A stretch of DNA of 64,000 nt from Streptomyces sp. NRRL B-1347 (GCF_000720325.1 NZ_JOJM01000019.1:62001-126000); one strand, 5' to 3'. Shown: positions 8,953 to 17,616, numbered from the stretch's first letter. A program made the numbers and translations. Notes: a model not told the origin generated them from the letters alone.

Positions 8953-9309
8953 GCGGAAACCCTCCTCGATGCGGCGCATATCAAGGAATTCCCGCCGGAA
9001 CGAACGGCGCAGAGAATTACAAGAATGTACCGACGGAAAACGACAGTGGAGCTGACCGGCGAATGGAGTGCGCGGATGCAGGCACTGAAGTGCGCGGCGT
9101 GACGGGGTGTGATATCTGGGGGGCAGATATGGAGACAGGTATGGGGGAGTCAGGGGAGGCGCCCCCGTTCCCCCCTGACCATCCGCTGGCGCTGAGGCTG
9201 CGAATCTCGCCACGTGGGGCCCCGCCGATGTGGCCACCGCGGAAAAATCATGCAGCTGGGGCCCGCACCCCGAAGGATGCGGGCCCCAGCTGCGAACTGT
9301 GCTTCAGTG
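8953..9309. other. DEAD-box leader and cspA terminator region
   Basis: This 357-base gap holds the cspA terminator at its right end and the upstream region of the helicase gene. No gene is supportable. The helicase promoter is not obvious; an AT-richer stretch at about 8975-9030 is the likeliest place. Confidence 0.45.
9243..9293 (-). terminator. Rho-independent terminator of cspA
   Basis: A perfect 16-bp stem (9252-9267 with 9278-9293) and 10-base loop lie 17 bases beyond the cspA stop. On the minus strand the stem is followed by TGATTTTTCC, a real U-tract, which is rare in this genome. Confidence 0.88.
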
Positions 9310-9513
9310 TCAGGCCAGAACGATGTTCTCGGCCGTCGGGCCCTTCTGGCCCTGCGCGATGTCGAAGGTCACCTTCTGGCCTTCGAGGAGCTCGCGGAAG
9401 CCCTGGGCGGCAATGTTCGAGTAGTGGGCGAACACGTCGGCGCCGCCGCCCTCCTGCTCGATGAAGCCGAATCCCTTTTCCGCGTTGAACCACTTCACGG
9501 TGCCGTTGGCCAT
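9310..9513 (-). CDS. cspA: Cold-shock protein, CspA family
   Basis: A protein of 67 residues, the standard length for this single OB-fold RNA/DNA chaperone. RNP1 (KGFGFIEQ) and RNP2 (VFAHYSNI) are intact, and the N-terminus [16 protein letters not shown] is canonical. AAAGGAG lies eight bases before the ATG. It is transcribed from its own upstream region and ends at a strong terminator. A TACTGT hexamer at 9678-9683 (minus strand) would give a leader of about 158 bases, close to the long leaders of cold-shock genes, but its -35 is poor, so this is inference. The symbol cspA is by family; Streptomyces has several paralogues. Confidence 0.93.
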   Translation of the reverse strand: MANGTVKWFNAEKGFGFIEQEGGGADVFAHYSNIAAQGFRELLEGQKVTFDIAQGQKGPTAENIVLA

Positions 9514-9599
9514 GTCGATCTCCTTTGGGGCAGTGCATCGGGATCCACACTCTGCGGATGCCGCGTCGCCGCGATGATCACCCCGCCGGAAATTACCGG

Positions 9600-10013
9600 T
9601 CAACACGAAAGCGCTCCCGCCCTGACTTTCGATCGGAGGCGCTTGAAGTTTTGGGAACCACAACTGCAACTGAGAAGACAGTAGCACGTCTCGGGTCCGT
9701 GAGTGGGAATTATTTTTACTCGGTTCGGTGGGCGAAAAACCCTCACCAGGCGGCCCGTTAAACTCTCCCTTCGCGGACGTAGAAATTCGCTCTCCGGAAG
9801 TCCAACGTTTTCTGGGCGAGCGTTGTGCGGCTGTTGGTGCCGTACGGGCGCTTGCCGGATGCAGACGGATCCCGTTCCACTCGGTGCCAGAGCGCGCAGG
9901 CGGCGCGCTTCCAGCAGTAGCGGTCCGTCGTCCGTGGGGAACACTCCGGAGGGCCCGCCGACGAGGGTTCGTGCGGTCTTGACGGGCCCGAGCTCTTCAA
10001 GCTGCGACGCCAT
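9600..10013 (-). pseudogene. Possible gene remnant beginning [12 protein letters not shown]
   Basis: From ATG 10013 the first ~50 codons have strong GC at codon position 3 and read like a real protein ([20 protein letters not shown]). The frame then loses this bias and becomes Arg/Pro/Cys-rich up to a stop at 9600, overlapping the expected cspA promoter. I do not recognise the family. It may be the 5' end of a decayed gene; the evidence is only codon character. Confidence 0.22.
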
Positions 10014-10052
10014 GTTGTCGCTGTCATCCTCCGGCAGCGACAACATGGCGTC
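10006..10052. repeat. 18-bp perfect inverted repeat, 11-base spacer
   Basis: The arms at 10006-10023 and 10035-10052 are exact reverse complements. Each arm reads outward as CAGCGACAACATGGCGTC, so each strand carries an ATG-GCG start in the same sequence context. It lies between the tRNA terminator and cspA. It could be an operator, a hairpin RNA or the trace of an inverted duplication. Confidence 0.7.
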
Positions 10053-10186
10053 CGCGAAGTCGCCCGTCTACGCAGTGGCTCGGATTCCCTGGGACCGACT
10101 TGTACCGCCGGAGCAGCAAGCGGGACAGCTGCGGGTCACTTCCGAGGCCGCTGGCACTCGCGAGGGTGAGTGGCCCCGAACGCACA

Positions 10187-10222
10187 TCAGGCCCGGTACT
10201 GATCTCTCAGTACCGGGCCTGA
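10187..10222 (-). terminator. Terminator of tRNA-Pro
   Basis: A perfect 16-bp stem (10187-10202 with 10207-10222) with a TCTC loop starts 17 bases past the tRNA 3' end on the minus strand. It has no U-tract but is very stable and well placed. Confidence 0.82.
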
Positions 10223-10238
10223 CATGCTGTTTCAGCTG

Positions 10239-10312
10239 TCGGGGTGGCGGGATTTGAACCCACGACCTCTTCGTCCCGAACGAAGCGCGCTGCCAAGCTG
10301 CGCCACACCCCG
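10239..10312 (-). tRNA. tRNA-Pro (anticodon CGG)
   Basis: A 74-base cloverleaf read on the minus strand. The acceptor arms CGGGGTG/CACCCCG pair perfectly. The anticodon stem CTTCG/CGAAG holds loop TTCGGGA with anticodon CGG, which reads the proline codon CCG. The T-loop is GTTCAAATC, the discriminator is A, and CCA is not encoded. A strong hairpin follows. I see no copy of its 3' end elsewhere in the window, so there is no sign of an integrated element using it. Confidence 0.96.
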
Positions 10313-10421
10313 ATGTCGATGCTCCGCTGCCTGTCAGCTCTGCTGTGCAGGTCGCGGCGACATCGATTACTTTAGCGGACCGGCGCCCGGAGACGAAATC
10401 CGGTTTCCCGGAGGGCCTGGG

Positions 10422-11357
10422 TCAGGGTCGGGCGGGGCGCTCCGTGAGGGTCAGGAGCGTCGCCTCGGGCGGGCAGGCGAAGCGGAACGGGGTGTAGCGG
10501 TTGGCGCCGCAGCCGGCGGAGACGTGGAGGTAGGAGGTGTGGCCTCCGGCCTCGTGCGTGGAGAGGCCCTTCACGCGGTCCGTGTCCAGGTCGCAGTTGG
10601 TGACGAGGGCCCCGTAGAAGGGGACGCAGACCTGGCCGCCGTGGGTGTGGCCCGCGAGGACCAGCGGGTAGCCGTCCGCGGTGAAGGCGTCCAGGGAGCG
10701 GAGGTACGGGGCGTGGACGACGGCCATGGAGAAGTCGGCGCTCGTGTCGGGGCCGCCCGCTACCTGCGCGTACCGGTCCCGCTTGATGTGCGGGTCGTCC
10801 AGGCCGGTGAGTGCGATCTCGTAGCCGTCGATCTTGAGGGTGCCCCGGGTGTTCGTGAGGTTGACCCAGCCCGCCGCGTCGAAGCCGTCGCGCAGGTCCT
10901 CCCACTGGATGTGGACGACGCCCACGGCGGGCGGGTTGCCGTTCAGACCGTGGCGGCCCTGCACCTTCTCCAGCAAGTAGCGGGCGGGGTTGCGGGGCTT
11001 GGGTCCGTAGTAGTCGTTGGAGCCGAAGACGTACGCCCCGGGGAAGTCCATCAGCGGGCCGAGCGCGTCCAGGACCTCGGGGATGCCCTCGGGGTCCGAC
11101 AGGTTGTCGCCCGTGTTGACCACGAAGTCCGGGCGCAGGCCCGCGAGCGAACGCAGCCAGCGCTGCTTCTTGCGCTGCCCGGAGACCATGTGGATGTCGG
11201 AGACCTGGAGTATGCGCAGGGGCCGCATCCCCGGCGGCAGCACGGGGACCGTCACCCGTCGGAGCCGGAAGGAGCGGGCTTCGATGCCCACGGAGTAGGC
11301 GATACCGGCCGCGGCCGTCGCCGTGATTCCCAGAGGTACTGCGTATCGCGCGCGCAT
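10422..11357 (-). CDS. Membrane-anchored metallophosphoesterase
   Basis: A protein of 311 residues with an N-terminal hydrophobic segment (about residues 5-24), so probably membrane-attached with the enzyme outside. The calcineurin-type metal motifs are in order: SDIH (residues ~53-56), GDN, GSND in place of GNHD, VVHAP and GHTHGGQ. This is the YkuE/Icc-like group. The substrate is unknown; related enzymes act on UDP-sugar-lipids or cyclic nucleotides. GATGGAGG precedes the ATG. It is divergent from yqeY, with about 110 bases between their starts. Confidence 0.88.
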   Translation of the reverse strand: MRARYAVPLGITATAAAGIAYSVGIEARSFRLRRVTVPVLPPGMRPLRILQVSDIHMVSGQRKKQRWLRSLAGLRPDFVVNTGDNLSDPEGIPEVLDALGPLMDFPGAYVFGSNDYYGPKPRNPARYLLEKVQGRHGLNGNPPAVGVVHIQWEDLRDGFDAAGWVNLTNTRGTLKIDGYEIALTGLDDPHIKRDRYAQVAGGPDTSADFSMAVVHAPYLRSLDAFTADGYPLVLAGHTHGGQVCVPFYGALVTNCDLDTDRVKGLSTHEAGGHTSYLHVSAGCGANRYTPFRFACPPEATLLTLTERPARP

Positions 11358-11467
11358 GCCTCCATCGTGTCAGACCCCGTACGCCCGTTGGACGCCCCGT
11401 GGCCCCCGGGCGGCCGCCCTCGGAAATGAAGGGGCCGTGCGCGCGGTCCACCTGCCACAATTGCCCC

Positions 11468-11935
11468 ATGACCACGCTCAAGTCGAAGCTTCAGGACGAC
11501 CTCAACGCCGCGATCAAGGGGCGCGACGAGCTGCGCTCCTCGACGCTGCGGATGACCCTCGCCGCCGTCACGAAGGAGGAGGTCGCGGGCAAGGAGAAGC
11601 GCGTCCTCTCCGACGACGAGGTGCAGAAGGTGATCACCCGCGAGGCGAAGAAGCGCCGCGAGGCGGCCGACGCCTTCGCCCAGGGAAACCGCCCCGAGCA
11701 GGCCGAGCGCGAGAAGGCGGAGGGCGAGGTGCTCGCCGAGTACCTGCCCAAGCAGCTCTCCGACGACGACCTGGCGCGGATCGTCGCCGAGGCCGTCGCC
11801 GAGGCGAAGGCCGCGGGCGCGGAGGGCCCGAAGGCCATGGGCCAGGTCATGAAGATCGTGAACCCGAAGGTGGCGGGCCAGGCCGAGGGCGGCCGCGTCG
11901 CCGCCACGGTCAAGCGCCTGCTCGCGGGCGGCTGA
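11468..11935 (+). CDS. GatB/YqeY domain protein
   Basis: A protein of 155 residues, the usual full length for YqeY, a relative of the tRNA-binding tail of the GatB amidotransferase. It starts MTTLKSKLQDDLNAAIKGRD and ends in the KVAGQAEGGRVAATVKRLL helix. The exact cellular task is not established. No ribosome site precedes the ATG. Instead CACAAT sits exactly six bases before it, so the mRNA is probably leaderless; a longer frame to 11399 has no support. A bidirectional terminator follows. Confidence 0.9.
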   Translation: MTTLKSKLQDDLNAAIKGRDELRSSTLRMTLAAVTKEEVAGKEKRVLSDDEVQKVITREAKKRREAADAFAQGNRPEQAEREKAEGEVLAEYLPKQLSDDDLARIVAEAVAEAKAAGAEGPKAMGQVMKIVNPKVAGQAEGGRVAATVKRLLAGG

Positions 11936-11956
11936 TCACCGCCGTTGCCGGACCGC

Positions 11957-12003
11957 ACGGGGGCGGCCCCTGAGCTCGACGCTCAGGGGCCGCCCCCGTC
12001 TTT
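11957..12003. terminator. Bidirectional terminator between yqeY and the PBP gene
   Basis: A perfect 19-bp stem (11957-11975 with 11981-11999) and 5-base loop lie between two convergent genes, followed on the plus strand by CTTT. Confidence 0.85.
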
Positions 12004-12029
12004 GTGCCGCGTGGCGCGGGCCGTCGGCC

Positions 12030-14261
12030 TCAGTCGTCCCCGCCGTCGTCGTCCCCGTCGTCGCCCCGGCCGCCGTTGCCGTTGCCGCCGCCGATGACGC
12101 CCGACCAGGGGTCCCCGCCGTTGCCGTCGCCCGGCTTGCCGTCGTCGCCGTTGCCGCCGCCGTCGTTGCCGTCACCGTCGTGGTCGTCGCGGTCCCGGTC
12201 GCCCGGCAGGCGGACCGTGTCGAAGCGCGGGTCGGGCTTGCCCGAGAGGGCGCCGCTCATGGCGTCGCGCCAGATCGGTCCCGGGACCTCGCCACCGAAG
12301 ACCTTGCCGTAGCCGCGGCCGCCGATGGAGATGTCGATCATCCTGCGCTCGTGGGCCGGGTCGCCGACCCAGACCGCGCCCGACATGTTCGGGGTGTAGC
12401 CCGCGAACCAGGCCGCGTACCGGTAGTCCGTCGTACCCGTCTTGCCCGCGCTGTCGCGGGCGCCGAGGCCCGCCTGCTTGCCGGTGCCGTCCTCGACCAC
12501 GCCCTTCAGGAGGGTGTTGACGGTGTCGGCGGTCCGCTCCGACATGGCCCGGGAGCACTGCGACTTCGGCACCGGCAGGGACTTCCCCGCGATCGTGCTG
12601 ATCGACTCGATGGCGATCGGCGTGCAGTACCTGCCGCGCGCCGCGAACGTCGCGTACGCGCTCGCCATCGTCAGCGGCGACACCTCCTGGGTGCCGAGCG
12701 CGATCGACGGGGCCTGGTCCATCGGCTTGCCGTTGGCCCGCTCGACGCCCATCTTCCCGGCCATCTCGGTGACCGGGCAGATGCCGAGCTCGCCGATCAT
12801 CTGCACGAAGTAGGTGTTGACCGACTTCGCGGTGGCCTCGCGCAGGCGGTAGGGGCCGACCTCGGACTCGTTCTCGTTGGTGAGCTTCGCGGGCAGCCTG
12901 GGGTCGTTCCGCCACGTCTTGCCGTCACAGGCGGCGACGCTCGACGGGTACGGCATCTCGTACGGGGCCGAGTAGCGCTTGCCCGGCGACATGCCGCGCT
13001 CCAGGGCGGCGGCGGCCACGATCGGCTTGAACGTCGAACCGGGCTGGTAGCCCGCGCCGCCGCCCATCGACTCGTCCACGGACAGGTTGATCTCGGTCTC
13101 GTTCTTGCCGTAGCCGAAGGGGCGCGACTGGCCCATGCCGAGGATCTTGCCGGTGCCCGGCTCGACGATGGTCGCGGCCGTCGCCACCTCGTCGGTCTGG
13201 TAGACGTGATCCTTTATCGAGTCCTGCACCGAACGCTGGGTCTGCGGGTCGAGGGTCGTCCTGATCCGCAGGCCGCCGCGGTTCCAGAGCTTGGCGCGGG
13301 CCTCCTTGGTCTTGCCGAACGTCGGGTCGTTCTTGAAGACCTTCTCGACGTACTTGCAGAAGAACCCGGCGCCCTTCACGGCGGTGATGCAGCCGTTCTT
13401 GGGACGGCTCACGTCCAGGCCGAGCCGGGTCTTCTTGGCGCGGTCGGCCTCGGCCTGCGAGATGTCGTGGGTGTCGGCCATGCGCTGGAGCACGATGTTG
13501 CGCCGCTGCTTGGCCTCCGTCGCGTCGTTCACCGGGTCGTAGCGGCTCGGGGACTGCACGATGCCCGCAAGGAGCGCGGCCTCCTGCAGCTTCAGGTCCT
13601 TGGCCGGCTTGGAGAAGTACCGCTGGGACGCGGCCTCGACGCCGTACGCCGCCTGACCGAAGTACGTGATGTTCAGGTAGTTCTTGAGGATGCGCTTCTT
13701 GCCGAGCTCCTCCTCGACCTGAATCGCGTACTTCAGCTCGCGGATCTTGCGGCCGAGCGTCTGCTGGGTGGCCTCGGCGACCTTCGCGGGGTCGTCGCCC
13801 GCCTCCTCCACGAAGACGTTCTTCACGTACTGCTGGGTGAGCGTCGAGGCGCCCTGGGCGACGCCGCCGCTCTGCGCGTTCTGGTTCAGCGCGCGCAGGA
13901 TGCCCTTGAGGTCCACCGCGCCGTGCTCGTAGAACCGGGCGTCCTCGATGGCGACGATCGCCTTCTGCATGTACGGGGAGATGCGCTTGAGCGGGACCAC
14001 GGTGCGGTCGCGCGAGTAGACCGTGGCGATCGGGCCTCCCGCGGAGTCCAGGATCGTGGTGCGCTGGCTCAGCGGCGGCTGCTTGAGGTTCGCCGGGATC
14101 TCGTCGAAGCCCTCGACCGACCCCTTGGCCGCGAGCCCGATCACCCCGACGGCGGGCAGCGCGATCCCGGCGAGCACCGCGCCCGCGAGCACGCTGACGC
14201 CCAGGAACTTGGCGGCCTGCTGCGCAGGGGACAGACCACCGCCCGATCGCTTGTTTCCCAT
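12030..14261 (-). CDS. Class A penicillin-binding protein (bifunctional transglycosylase/transpeptidase)
   Basis: A protein of 743 residues that polymerises and cross-links peptidoglycan. A short cytoplasmic stretch and a membrane segment (about 20-45) are followed by a GT51 transglycosylase domain with catalytic E106 (EDARFYEH) and GASTLTQQ (137-144). The transpeptidase has S409-T-F-K412, S480-V-N482 and K607-T-G609. The last ~60 residues are Gly/Asp/Asn-rich low complexity. TAGGCT lies six bases before the ATG and there is no ribosome site, so it is probably leaderless. It is divergent from wblA, a neighbourhood conserved in Streptomyces as I recall it. Confidence 0.94.
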   Translation of the reverse strand: MGNKRSGGGLSPAQQAAKFLGVSVLAGAVLAGIALPAVGVIGLAAKGSVEGFDEIPANLKQPPLSQRTTILDSAGGPIATVYSRDRTVVPLKRISPYMQKAIVAIEDARFYEHGAVDLKGILRALNQNAQSGGVAQGASTLTQQYVKNVFVEEAGDDPAKVAEATQQTLGRKIRELKYAIQVEEELGKKRILKNYLNITYFGQAAYGVEAASQRYFSKPAKDLKLQEAALLAGIVQSPSRYDPVNDATEAKQRRNIVLQRMADTHDISQAEADRAKKTRLGLDVSRPKNGCITAVKGAGFFCKYVEKVFKNDPTFGKTKEARAKLWNRGGLRIRTTLDPQTQRSVQDSIKDHVYQTDEVATAATIVEPGTGKILGMGQSRPFGYGKNETEINLSVDESMGGGAGYQPGSTFKPIVAAAALERGMSPGKRYSAPYEMPYPSSVAACDGKTWRNDPRLPAKLTNENESEVGPYRLREATAKSVNTYFVQMIGELGICPVTEMAGKMGVERANGKPMDQAPSIALGTQEVSPLTMASAYATFAARGRYCTPIAIESISTIAGKSLPVPKSQCSRAMSERTADTVNTLLKGVVEDGTGKQAGLGARDSAGKTGTTDYRYAAWFAGYTPNMSGAVWVGDPAHERRMIDISIGGRGYGKVFGGEVPGPIWRDAMSGALSGKPDPRFDTVRLPGDRDRDDHDGDGNDGGGNGDDGKPGDGNGGDPWSGVIGGGNGNGGRGDDGDDDGGDD

Positions 14262-14699
14262 GGGGGCAGCCTACGTTCTGATTCGCCGGACAGGCGTATA
14301 TGCCTTGGCCTAAGCTGCTCTCAACTGTCACAGCAGTGCGGTCCCGCACCAAGTTCTACGTCGGCCTTTCCCCGTTCGTTCAGCATTTCTCGAATGTGGC
14401 CCGGTTACAGCCCGTATCCGGCCGTTCCGGCGGGACTCTGTCCGGAACCGCCTCATGCGTCGCCCCGTGTCCGCTGTGGCTCAACTGAACTGCCCGTGTT
14501 TGCCGGGTTGGTCACGCATGTCGCCAGCTCACTCCGTCGGGTGATCTGCCGCTTACGCATAGTCCGTTCGGGCCATTCAAGATTGGGCCCGAAGGGGGTG
14601 TTGCGCTGTGCCCACCTTCCGTAACGTCCTCAACTGGCGGCGGTGAATATGCCGCTGCCGCCGTGGGGGAGCCTCGATTCGGGAGAGGACGGCGCCGGT
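14262..14699. other. Divergent PBP-wblA control region
   Basis: A 438-base region with no gene. It holds the PBP -10 (TAGGCT next to 14261) and the wblA upstream region. An inverted repeat TCACTC-N4-GGGTGA lies at 14529-14544, about 155 bases before wblA. The same half-site and spacing recur at 34371. Confidence 0.5.
14529..14544. promoter_or_regulatory. Operator-like inverted repeat upstream of wblA
   Basis: TCACTC-CGTC-GGGTGA, one mismatch from a perfect palindrome. Its half-sites match the TNACNC/GNGTNA halves of the BldD box but with four bases between them instead of one, so BldD binding is only a guess. Confidence 0.3.
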
Positions 14700-15044
14700 A
14701 TGGGCTGGGTAACCGACTGGAGTGCGCAGGCCGCCTGCCGCACTACCGATCCGGATGAACTGTTCGTACAAGGAGCAGCGCAGAACAGGGCCAAGGCGGT
14801 GTGCACCGGCTGCCCGGTGCGGACCGAGTGCCTGGCCGACGCGCTGGACAATCGCGTCGAGTTCGGCGTGTGGGGCGGCATGACGGAGCGGGAGCGCCGC
14901 GCACTGCTGCGCAGGCGCCCCACGGTCACCTCATGGCGCAGGCTCCTTGAGACAGCGCGCTCCGAGTACGAGCGCGGCGCGGGCCTGCTGCCCGTGGACT
15001 TGGACGACGAGGAGACGTACGAGAGCTACGCGGCCGTGGGCTGA
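14700..15044 (+). CDS. wblA: WblA, WhiB-like iron-sulfur regulator
   Basis: A protein of 114 residues from the start chosen here. The WhiB cluster-binding cysteines are C13, C35, C38 and C44 (VCTGCPVRTEC), followed by the G(V/I)WGG turn (GVWGGMTERERR) and a basic RRALLRRR tail that binds DNA. Family knowledge: WblA is a pleiotropic actinomycete regulator of differentiation and antibiotic production. The sequence is near-identical to the S. coelicolor protein as I remember it. The ATG at 14700 gives the usual N-terminus (MGWVTDWSAQAAC) and has GGAGAGG upstream. An in-frame ATG at 14649 would add 17 residues. Confidence 0.93.
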   Translation: MGWVTDWSAQAACRTTDPDELFVQGAAQNRAKAVCTGCPVRTECLADALDNRVEFGVWGGMTERERRALLRRRPTVTSWRRLLETARSEYERGAGLLPVDLDDEETYESYAAVG

Positions 15045-15173
15045 CCCCGCGCACGCACATCCTGCTACCGGCTCCCAGGGGTGCCGCCTCGCTCTCGGGC
15101 GGCCCCGGAGCCGTGCCGGGTCGCCGGTGCCTTCGGGGTGCCGCGAGGGCACCGAGGGCGCACGGCCCCGGGC

Positions 15174-16583
15174 TCACGCCGCCCCGGCCGGTCCTTCCGT
15201 GCCGCGCGCCGCCGCGAGCTGGTCGCCGATGGTGCGCAGGCCCGCGAGGTCGTGCACATCACCCGGCAGCGCGGCCACCTCGGCCACCGCCACCTCCGGG
15301 TGGAGCGCGGTGAAGCGGTCACGCGTGTGCTGCTCCCGGGCGATCAGACGCATCCGCTCCGCGTGCAGCCGCAGCAGGCCGACGGTCAGCCGCTCGACGG
15401 ACGCGTCGGCGACAGGCGTGCCGGACGTGTCGGACGCATCGGCGACAGGAGTGTCGGACGTGGCTGCTGACGGGGCAGGACCGGACGCGGACGCGGGCTC
15501 GGACCCTTCGGACGGAGTGCCGGTGGATGCTGAACTGCCGGGAGCCTCAGGAGATGTGGGAGCCGCTGAGGTGGGGGCCTCGGAGGAGGGAGCCTCGGAG
15601 GAGCTACGCCCTGCAATCTTCCCGTCCTCCTGATCCACAATGCCGCGCTCCTCAAGATTTTCCGCCGCCGCGAGCGCCCGCTCCGCCGAGAGCCCCGCCG
15701 CCCCGCTGCCGTGCACCCGGTTGAGCACGAGGCCGGCCAGCGGCATGTCGTCCGCCGCGAGCCGCTCCACGAAGTACGCCGCCTCCCGCAGCGCGTCCCG
15801 CTCCGGCGACGCCACCACCAGGAACGCCGTGCCCGGCGCCTGCAGGAGCCGGTACGTCGCGTCCGCGCGCTTGCGGAAGCCGCCGAACATCGTGTCCATC
15901 GCCGCCACGAAGGTCTGCACGTCCCGCAGCAGCTGGCCGCCGAGCAGCTTGCCGAGGGCGCCCGTCATCATCGACATCCCGACGTTCAGGAACTTCATCC
16001 CGGCCCGGCCGCCCACCTTCGCCGGGGCCATCAGGAGCCGGATCAGCTTGCCGTCGAGGAAGGACCCGAGCCGCTTGGGCGCGTCCAGGAAGTCCAGGGC
16101 CGAGCGCGAGGGCGGCGTGTCCACCACGATCAGGTCCCAGTCGTCCCGGGCCCGCAGCTGCCCCAGCTTCTCCATCGCCATGTACTCCTGCGTGCCCGCG
16201 AAGCCCGCCGAGAGCGACTGGTAGAAGGGGTTGGACAGGATCGCCCTCGCGCGCTCCTTGTCCGCGTGCGCCTCGACGATCTCGTCGAAGGTGCGCTTCA
16301 TGTCGAGCATCATGGCGCACAGCTCGCCGTCGCCCTTGATGTCCTCCACGCGCCGCGGCACGTTGTCCAGCGAGTCGATGCCCATGGACTGCGCCAGCCT
16401 GCGCGCGGGGTCGATCGTCAACACGACGACGGAGCGCCCCCGTTCGGCGGCGCGCAGGCCGAGCGCCGCCGCCGTCGTGGTCTTGCCGACGCCCCCCGAG
16501 CCGCAGCACACCACGATGCGCGTCTTGCGGTCGTCGAGCAGCGCGTCTACGTCGAGCGGGTCACGTGCCGGATCGAGGCTCAT
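15174..16583 (-). CDS. ArsA-family ATPase, second copy of the pair
   Basis: A protein of 469 residues with a P-loop GSGGVGKTT near residue 28, the switch motif VVDTPPS and a following SALDFLDAPKRL region, as in anion-transporting or tail-anchor ATPases of the ArsA/Get3 group. AAGGAACTC lies before the ATG (16583). About residues 320-390 are a Ser/Ala/Pro/Glu-rich linker rich in SSEAPTS-like and TPVADAS repeats that separate the ATPase from a conserved C-terminal helix region. The gene lies 58 bases after its paralogue on the same strand, so the two ATPases are probably made together and may form a heteromer. The cargo is unknown; in actinomycetes the pair adjoins wblA. Confidence 0.88.
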   Translation of the reverse strand: MSLDPARDPLDVDALLDDRKTRIVVCCGSGGVGKTTTAAALGLRAAERGRSVVVLTIDPARRLAQSMGIDSLDNVPRRVEDIKGDGELCAMMLDMKRTFDEIVEAHADKERARAILSNPFYQSLSAGFAGTQEYMAMEKLGQLRARDDWDLIVVDTPPSRSALDFLDAPKRLGSFLDGKLIRLLMAPAKVGGRAGMKFLNVGMSMMTGALGKLLGGQLLRDVQTFVAAMDTMFGGFRKRADATYRLLQAPGTAFLVVASPERDALREAAYFVERLAADDMPLAGLVLNRVHGSGAAGLSAERALAAAENLEERGIVDQEDGKIAGRSSSEAPSSEAPTSAAPTSPEAPGSSASTGTPSEGSEPASASGPAPSAATSDTPVADASDTSGTPVADASVERLTVGLLRLHAERMRLIAREQHTRDRFTALHPEVAVAEVAALPGDVHDLAGLRTIGDQLAAARGTEGPAGAA

Positions 16584-16641
16584 GAGTTCCTTGGCTTCCG
16601 GGTGTGTGCTTCCGGGCGGGCTGGTGCCGGACGGCGGGAGG

Positions 16642-17616
16642 TCACGCGACCCCCTGGTGGCGCAGCTCCTTGGCGAGCTCGTACAGGCCGCCCAGGTCCA
16701 TCCCGTCGGCCAGCAGCGGCAGTTCGTGCGTGGGCAGGTCGAGATCGGCGAGGACGGCCCGCTGGGAGCCCTCAAGAGCGTGTCGCGCGGCGTACTCCGC
16801 GGCCTGGTCCAGGAGCGGGTCCACGAGCCGCGCGGCGGCCCCGCGGGCGCCGCCGAGGCCGGTGGCCGCCAGGGACTTGGCGATGGCGGCGCGGGGCGCG
16901 CGCTCGAGGCCGAGGTCGAGCGCCGCCTCGTCGAGCAGCGCCGGACGCACCATGTTCACGATCACGCGGCCCACCGGCAGGCCCGCGGCGCGCAGCTCGG
17001 CGATGCCGTCGGCCGTCTCCTGGACGGGCATTTCCTCCAGGAGAGTCACCAAGTGGACTTCCGTCTCGGGGGACTTGAGGACCCGCATCACGGCCTGGGC
17101 CTGGTTGTGTATCGGGCCGATCTTCGCCAGCCCGGCGACCTCGTCGTTCACGTTCAGGAAGCGCGTGATGCGGCCCGTGGGCGGCGCGTCCATGATCACG
17201 CAGTCGTACGCGTACCGCCCGTTCTTGTCCTTGCGGCGGACGGCCTCGCAGGCCTTGCCGGTGAGGAGCACGTCCCGCAGGCCCGGCGCGATCGTCGTCG
17301 CGAAGTCCACGGCGCCGAGCTTCTTCAGGGCCCGGCCCGCGCCGCCGAGCTTGTAGAACATCTGGAGGTAGTCGAGCAGCGCCAGTTCCGCGTCGATGGC
17401 GAGGGCGTACACCTCCCCGCCGCCGGGTGCCACCGCGATCTTGCGCTCCTCGTACGGAAGCGCTTCCGCCTCGAAGAGCTGCGCGATGCCCTGTCTGCCC
17501 TCGACCTCCACGAGGAGGGTGCGTCTGCCCTCGGTCGCGAGGGCGAGCGCGAGGGCCGCGGCGACCGTGGTCTTGCCGGTACCGCCCTTGCCGCTGACGA
17601 CCTGGAGCCTGCTCAC
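16642..17616 (-). CDS. ArsA-family ATPase, first copy of the pair
   Basis: A protein of 324 residues with a near-N-terminal deviant Walker A (GKGGTGKTT, residues 9-17), IMDAPPTGRITRFLNV as switch region and a compact ArsA/Get3-like core. It has a single ATPase domain, unlike the tandem ArsA of E. coli. The start is GTG at 17616 with TAGGCT about seven bases upstream and no ribosome site, suggesting a leaderless message. It is the first gene of a two-gene unit with the longer ATPase downstream. No metal-binding cysteine triad of arsenite pumps is visible, so arsenite transport is unlikely (inference). Confidence 0.9.
   Translation of the reverse strand: MSRLQVVSGKGGTGKTTVAAALALALATEGRRTLLVEVEGRQGIAQLFEAEALPYEERKIAVAPGGGEVYALAIDAELALLDYLQMFYKLGGAGRALKKLGAVDFATTIAPGLRDVLLTGKACEAVRRKDKNGRYAYDCVIMDAPPTGRITRFLNVNDEVAGLAKIGPIHNQAQAVMRVLKSPETEVHLVTLLEEMPVQETADGIAELRAAGLPVGRVIVNMVRPALLDEAALDLGLERAPRAAIAKSLAATGLGGARGAAARLVDPLLDQAAEYAARHALEGSQRAVLADLDLPTHELPLLADGMDLGGLYELAKELRHQGVA

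Larger units (their letters stand above)
9514..10238. other. cspA upstream region with inverted repeat
   Basis: A 725-base region between cspA and tRNA-Pro. The part nearest cspA is AT-richer than its surroundings (about 9570-9725) and probably holds the promoter and leader. The part nearest the tRNA holds a possible gene remnant and an 18-bp inverted repeat, listed separately. Confidence 0.45.

Noticed and set aside
10239..10312. tRNA-Pro as the attachment site of an integrated element
   Set aside because: No integrase gene and no second copy of the tRNA 3' end were seen in the window; the element would have to extend past the left edge.
16642..17616. Arsenite efflux ATPase
   Set aside because: No arsenite-binding cysteine triad or ars genes; single-domain Get3-like layout.
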